From contig JAEUSQ010000021.1 of NCBI GenBank assembly GCA_016788705.1, positions 1 to 64,000 of the forward strand: DNA of 64,000 nt, written 5' to 3'. This DNA comes from Bacteroidetes Order II. bacterium (GTDB taxonomy: Bacteria > Bacteroidota > Rhodothermia > Rhodothermales > UBA2364). How positions within the stretch are numbered: position 1 is the first letter of the stretch; each line of letters starts with the position of its first letter. The notes under the pieces were generated by a model. It searched no databases, had not been told where the DNA came from, and was given only the letters and a program-made list of their open reading frames with translations. Below, in pieces: positions 61,826 through 64,000 of this stretch. The position numbers and the translations under genes are program-made.

Positions 61826-64000
61826 CTACTGCACCACCACTTCGTCTATAAAAACCCATGCGGGCGTTCCGCGTCCATTGTGCCAATCGGGGAGGGTGTC
61901 TCGTTTGGCTGTAATGCGGAGGTAGCGGATGGGTTCTCCACTAAAGGGTTGGACAAAAAGATAACGGAAACCCTCCAGTCTTCGGGGGGATTCGCCATGG
62001 GTGAGGCGGGCGGGCGTACGCCATGTTTGTCCATCGGAGGAGGTGGAGAACGTCACTTCTTTGGGTAAAAGAATCCACGAACCACTTACTTGTAGGGTAG
62101 AAAGGGCTACTTCCTTCACCGATTGCGCGGTACCAAGATCCACTATTGCCTCAAAATCCTCGTCGTTCCAGCCTTGCCAAAGACCATCATTGAAGATAAA
62201 CGATCCTTGTACGCCATCGGTCAGGGTTTGATCGCCCGTTCCTGTATAACGCGGTGAAGGGGAATGGGTGAGGTTCAGTTTTTTTCCAACGGCCAAGTGT
62301 TTTTCGAGAACCGTAAACCGTACCGAGCGCAGGAGGGGTTCCCCATTTAATAAGGGTAAAATCAGGACATCACCGGGTTTATCAAAGACCACCTCTGGGG
62401 TATAACGCGGCGAGGAAGGCTTCGGCGCGGTTCCGTCGGTGGTGTAGTGTAGTGCCATGCCGGAAACATTGGCCTCCACTTGCACGCGGATGCTACCCGA
62501 CTGTGCATCAAAAAAGGGTTTCATGGTAATAAGCGGGCGATTTTCTGGGCCAACTTGTACGTTCCATTGGCGCAGGCGCAGGTAGTGATCGCGGTCTAAA
62601 CGGGCTTTAAAGTCAGTATAAGATTTGGGACTTTTTGTCCAAAGAGCTTCCGACATGGCCAAGAGGCGCGGAAAGACCATCGCATCAAAATTTGCCGTGG
62701 TGATGTATTCCGTCCAGATATTGGCCTCGCCTCCTCGGATTCGGGCGGCTTCTTCGGGGGCAAGTCCTTCCGGAATTGGATTAAACCCATAGACTTTTTC
62801 AAGGGGCAAACCGTCTGGTTGTCCATCAAAATACGCATGACTGGTTGGCGAGGAGATGACGTAATTGCCCAACTTGGTAGCGGTTCGGGCATGTTCGATG
62901 TCGCGCCACGCCTGTACGGTTGCGCCCGATGCAAGCCCGCCTTCCAAAATCTCGTCCCAGCCAATAATGGCGCGACCTTTGCTCTGAACGTAGGCATCTA
63001 TTTCTTTGATGAACCAGCTTTGGAGTTCTTCGCCGTTTTTTAAGCCCTTTTCGCGCATAAAGGCTTGCGTCTGTTCAGACTCATTCCATGCGGTTTTTGG
63101 GGCTTCGTCTCCGCCAATATGGATGAATTTGGAAGGGAATAGCGTCATGACTTCATCCAAAATATCCTTCAGAAAAGTCATGGTTTCCGGCTTGGCCACG
63201 CAATAAATATCGTTAAACACGCCCCATGTAGTAGGTACGGTCTTGGTCTCGCCAGAGCAAGAATACTGCGGATAGGCCACAAGTGCCGCCGAAGAGTGGC
63301 CGGGCATCTCAATTTCCGGCACAACGGTGATGTTCCGTAGGCGGGCATATTCCACCACTTCCTGAATTTCTTTTTGGGTATAAAATCCACCATACCGCGA
63401 GCCGTCCGCTTCGGTTCGCCATGCACCCACTTCCGTCAATTTGGGATATTTCTTGATTTCGATGCGCCAGCCCTGATCCTCGGTCAGATGCCAATGCAAG
63501 ACGTTCATTTTATACTGTGCGAGCAAGTCTATGTACCGCTTCACAAAAGAGACGGGGAAAAAATGCCGCCCCACATCTAATAAACTACCCCGCCATCCAA
63601 ACTTTGGCGCATCCTTTATGGTGACTGCCGGAAGGCTAATGGGGAACTTTTTCGTCGGATTTGCGCCTTCAACACTTGGCGGGAATAGTTGCCGGAGAGT
63701 TTGTACGGCCCAAAATAGGCCCTTTTCATCGGAGGCAGAGAGGCGAATTTGGTTGTTGCGAATGCGGAGTTCGTAGCCTTCGGCGGCGGTAATGTCATCG
63801 TGCCGTTCTAAAGCAAGGACGATAGCGCCCGCCGGAATGTGCGTCCCCGCCTGAAGGCTCGTCCTAAGACCTACTTGTTGGTTCAGCCAGTCGCGAAGAA
63901 AAACAGCCACTTCTTTCGCCCGCTTGTTTCCGGCAGGCAAAACCATAATTTTGGTGGAAGGCTGGAAGGCGAAAAAACCACTTTCTACCGTAAAAGAAGT
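61826..64000 (-). CDS. GH20 beta-N-acetylhexosaminidase, 5' end outside the window
   Basis: A GH20 enzyme whose reading frame continues without a stop past the right edge: the 18 codons before the internal ATG at 63946 read TSFTVESGFFAFQPSTKI, which fits the GH20 N-terminal domain. The catalytic domain has GWRGSLLDVGRHFFP, LHWHLTEDQGWRIEI, EIEMPGHS and the catalytic D-E pair in IHIGGDEAPKTAW, then GWDEILEGGL. A chitobiase-like C-terminal segment (YTTDGTAPKPSSPRYT) and a discoidin-like domain (LTDGVQGSFIFNDGLWQGW) follow. It releases terminal N-acetylglucosamine or N-acetylgalactosamine. It is separated by 574 bases from the beta-glucan operon, so co-regulation is uncertain. Confidence 0.93.
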   Translation of the reverse strand, partial: TSFTVESGFFAFQPSTKIMVLPAGNKRAKEVAVFLRDWLNQQVGLRTSLQAGTHIPAGAIVLALERHDDITAAEGYELRIRNNQIRLSASDEKGLFWAVQTLRQLFPPSVEGANPTKKFPISLPAVTIKDAPKFGWRGSLLDVGRHFFPVSFVKRYIDLLAQYKMNVLHWHLTEDQGWRIEIKKYPKLTEVGAWRTEADGSRYGGFYTQKEIQEVVEYARLRNITVVPEIEMPGHSSAALVAYPQYSCSGETKTVPTTWGVFNDIYCVAKPETMTFLKDILDEVMTLFPSKFIHIGGDEAPKTAWNESEQTQAFMREKGLKNGEELQSWFIKEIDAYVQSKGRAIIGWDEILEGGLASGATVQAWRDIEHARTATKLGNYVISSPTSHAYFDGQPDGLPLEKVYGFNPIPEGLAPEEAARIRGGEANIWTEYITTANFDAMVFPRLLAMSEALWTKSPKSYTDFKARLDRDHYLRLRQWNVQVGPENRPLITMKPFFDAQSGSIRVQVEANVSGMALHYTTDGTAPKPSSPRYTPEVVFDKPGDVLILPLLNGEPLLRSVRFTVLEKHLAVGKKLNLTHSPSPRYTGTGDQTLTDGVQGSFIFNDGLWQGWNDEDFEAIVDLGTAQSVKEVALSTLQVSGSWILLPKEVTFSTSSDGQTWRTPARLTHGESPRRLEGFRYLFVQPFSGEPIRYLRITAKRDTLPDWHNGRGTPAWVFIDEVVVQ

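Overview
The window looks like chromosome from a Gram-negative member of the Bacteroidota/Rhodothermota side of the tree. Two secreted proteins end in YPNPFNPST-type C-terminal sorting domains (type IX secretion), there are TonB-dependent receptors with carboxypeptidase-regulatory-like N-termini, lipoproteins with short lipoboxes, weak Shine-Dalgarno sequences, and two promoters that fit the TTG...TAnnTTTG pattern of that group. Rhodothermia-like is my best guess; no rRNA or other phylogenetic marker is present to settle it.

Layout. 0-0.6 kb: non-coding DNA with a 49-bp direct repeat. 0.6-6.7 kb: secreted rhodanese, a type IX-secreted triple-repeat protein, a parallel beta-helix protein and a TonB receptor. 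7-10.3 kb: minus-strand run of yidD, moaB, two exported unknowns and a membrane glycosyltransferase. 10.4-12.5 kb: beta-CASP nuclease and a CbrC-like protein. 12.5-21.5 kb: housekeeping genes (mdh, sixA, alkaline phosphatase, an Lrp/AsnC regulator divergent from a PLP sulfur enzyme, pgeF, a TauE/SafE transporter, rarA). 21.6-27.8 kb: a 2053-residue surface protein of alternating Ig-like and PKD domains plus DUF11 repeats. 28-35.3 kb: pdxB, a glycosyltransferase, a GNAT-like protein, a decayed IS982-type transposase, mnmA, a DUF3298 lipoprotein and gmk. 35.5-39.6 kb: an A+T-richer operon that includes an M1 aminopeptidase homologue which has lost its zinc site.

Two regions look like self-contained systems. 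The first (40.96-49.1 kb, plus strand) is a tight operon: GbsR/MarR-type regulator, TonB receptor, ketoacyl synthase III-like protein with an altered catalytic triad, ActP/MctP-like sodium:solute symporter, acyl-CoA ligase and lipoprotein alpha/beta-hydrolase. Together these could import an ester or acyl compound across the outer membrane, hydrolyse it, take up the acid, activate it with CoA and transfer the acyl group. I do not recognise this set as a described system.

The second (49.4-61.3 kb, minus strand) is a beta-glucan locus: a GH5/GH2-like glycosidase fused to a probable outer-membrane barrel, a glycan-binding lipoprotein, a GH16 laminarinase lipoprotein, a probable GH149 beta-1,3-glucan phosphorylase, GH30 and a GPH-family sugar transporter, without SusC/SusD. 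Both operons carry a GAAAGCGCTTTC-like palindrome at their putative promoters. A GH20 hexosaminidase runs off the right edge.
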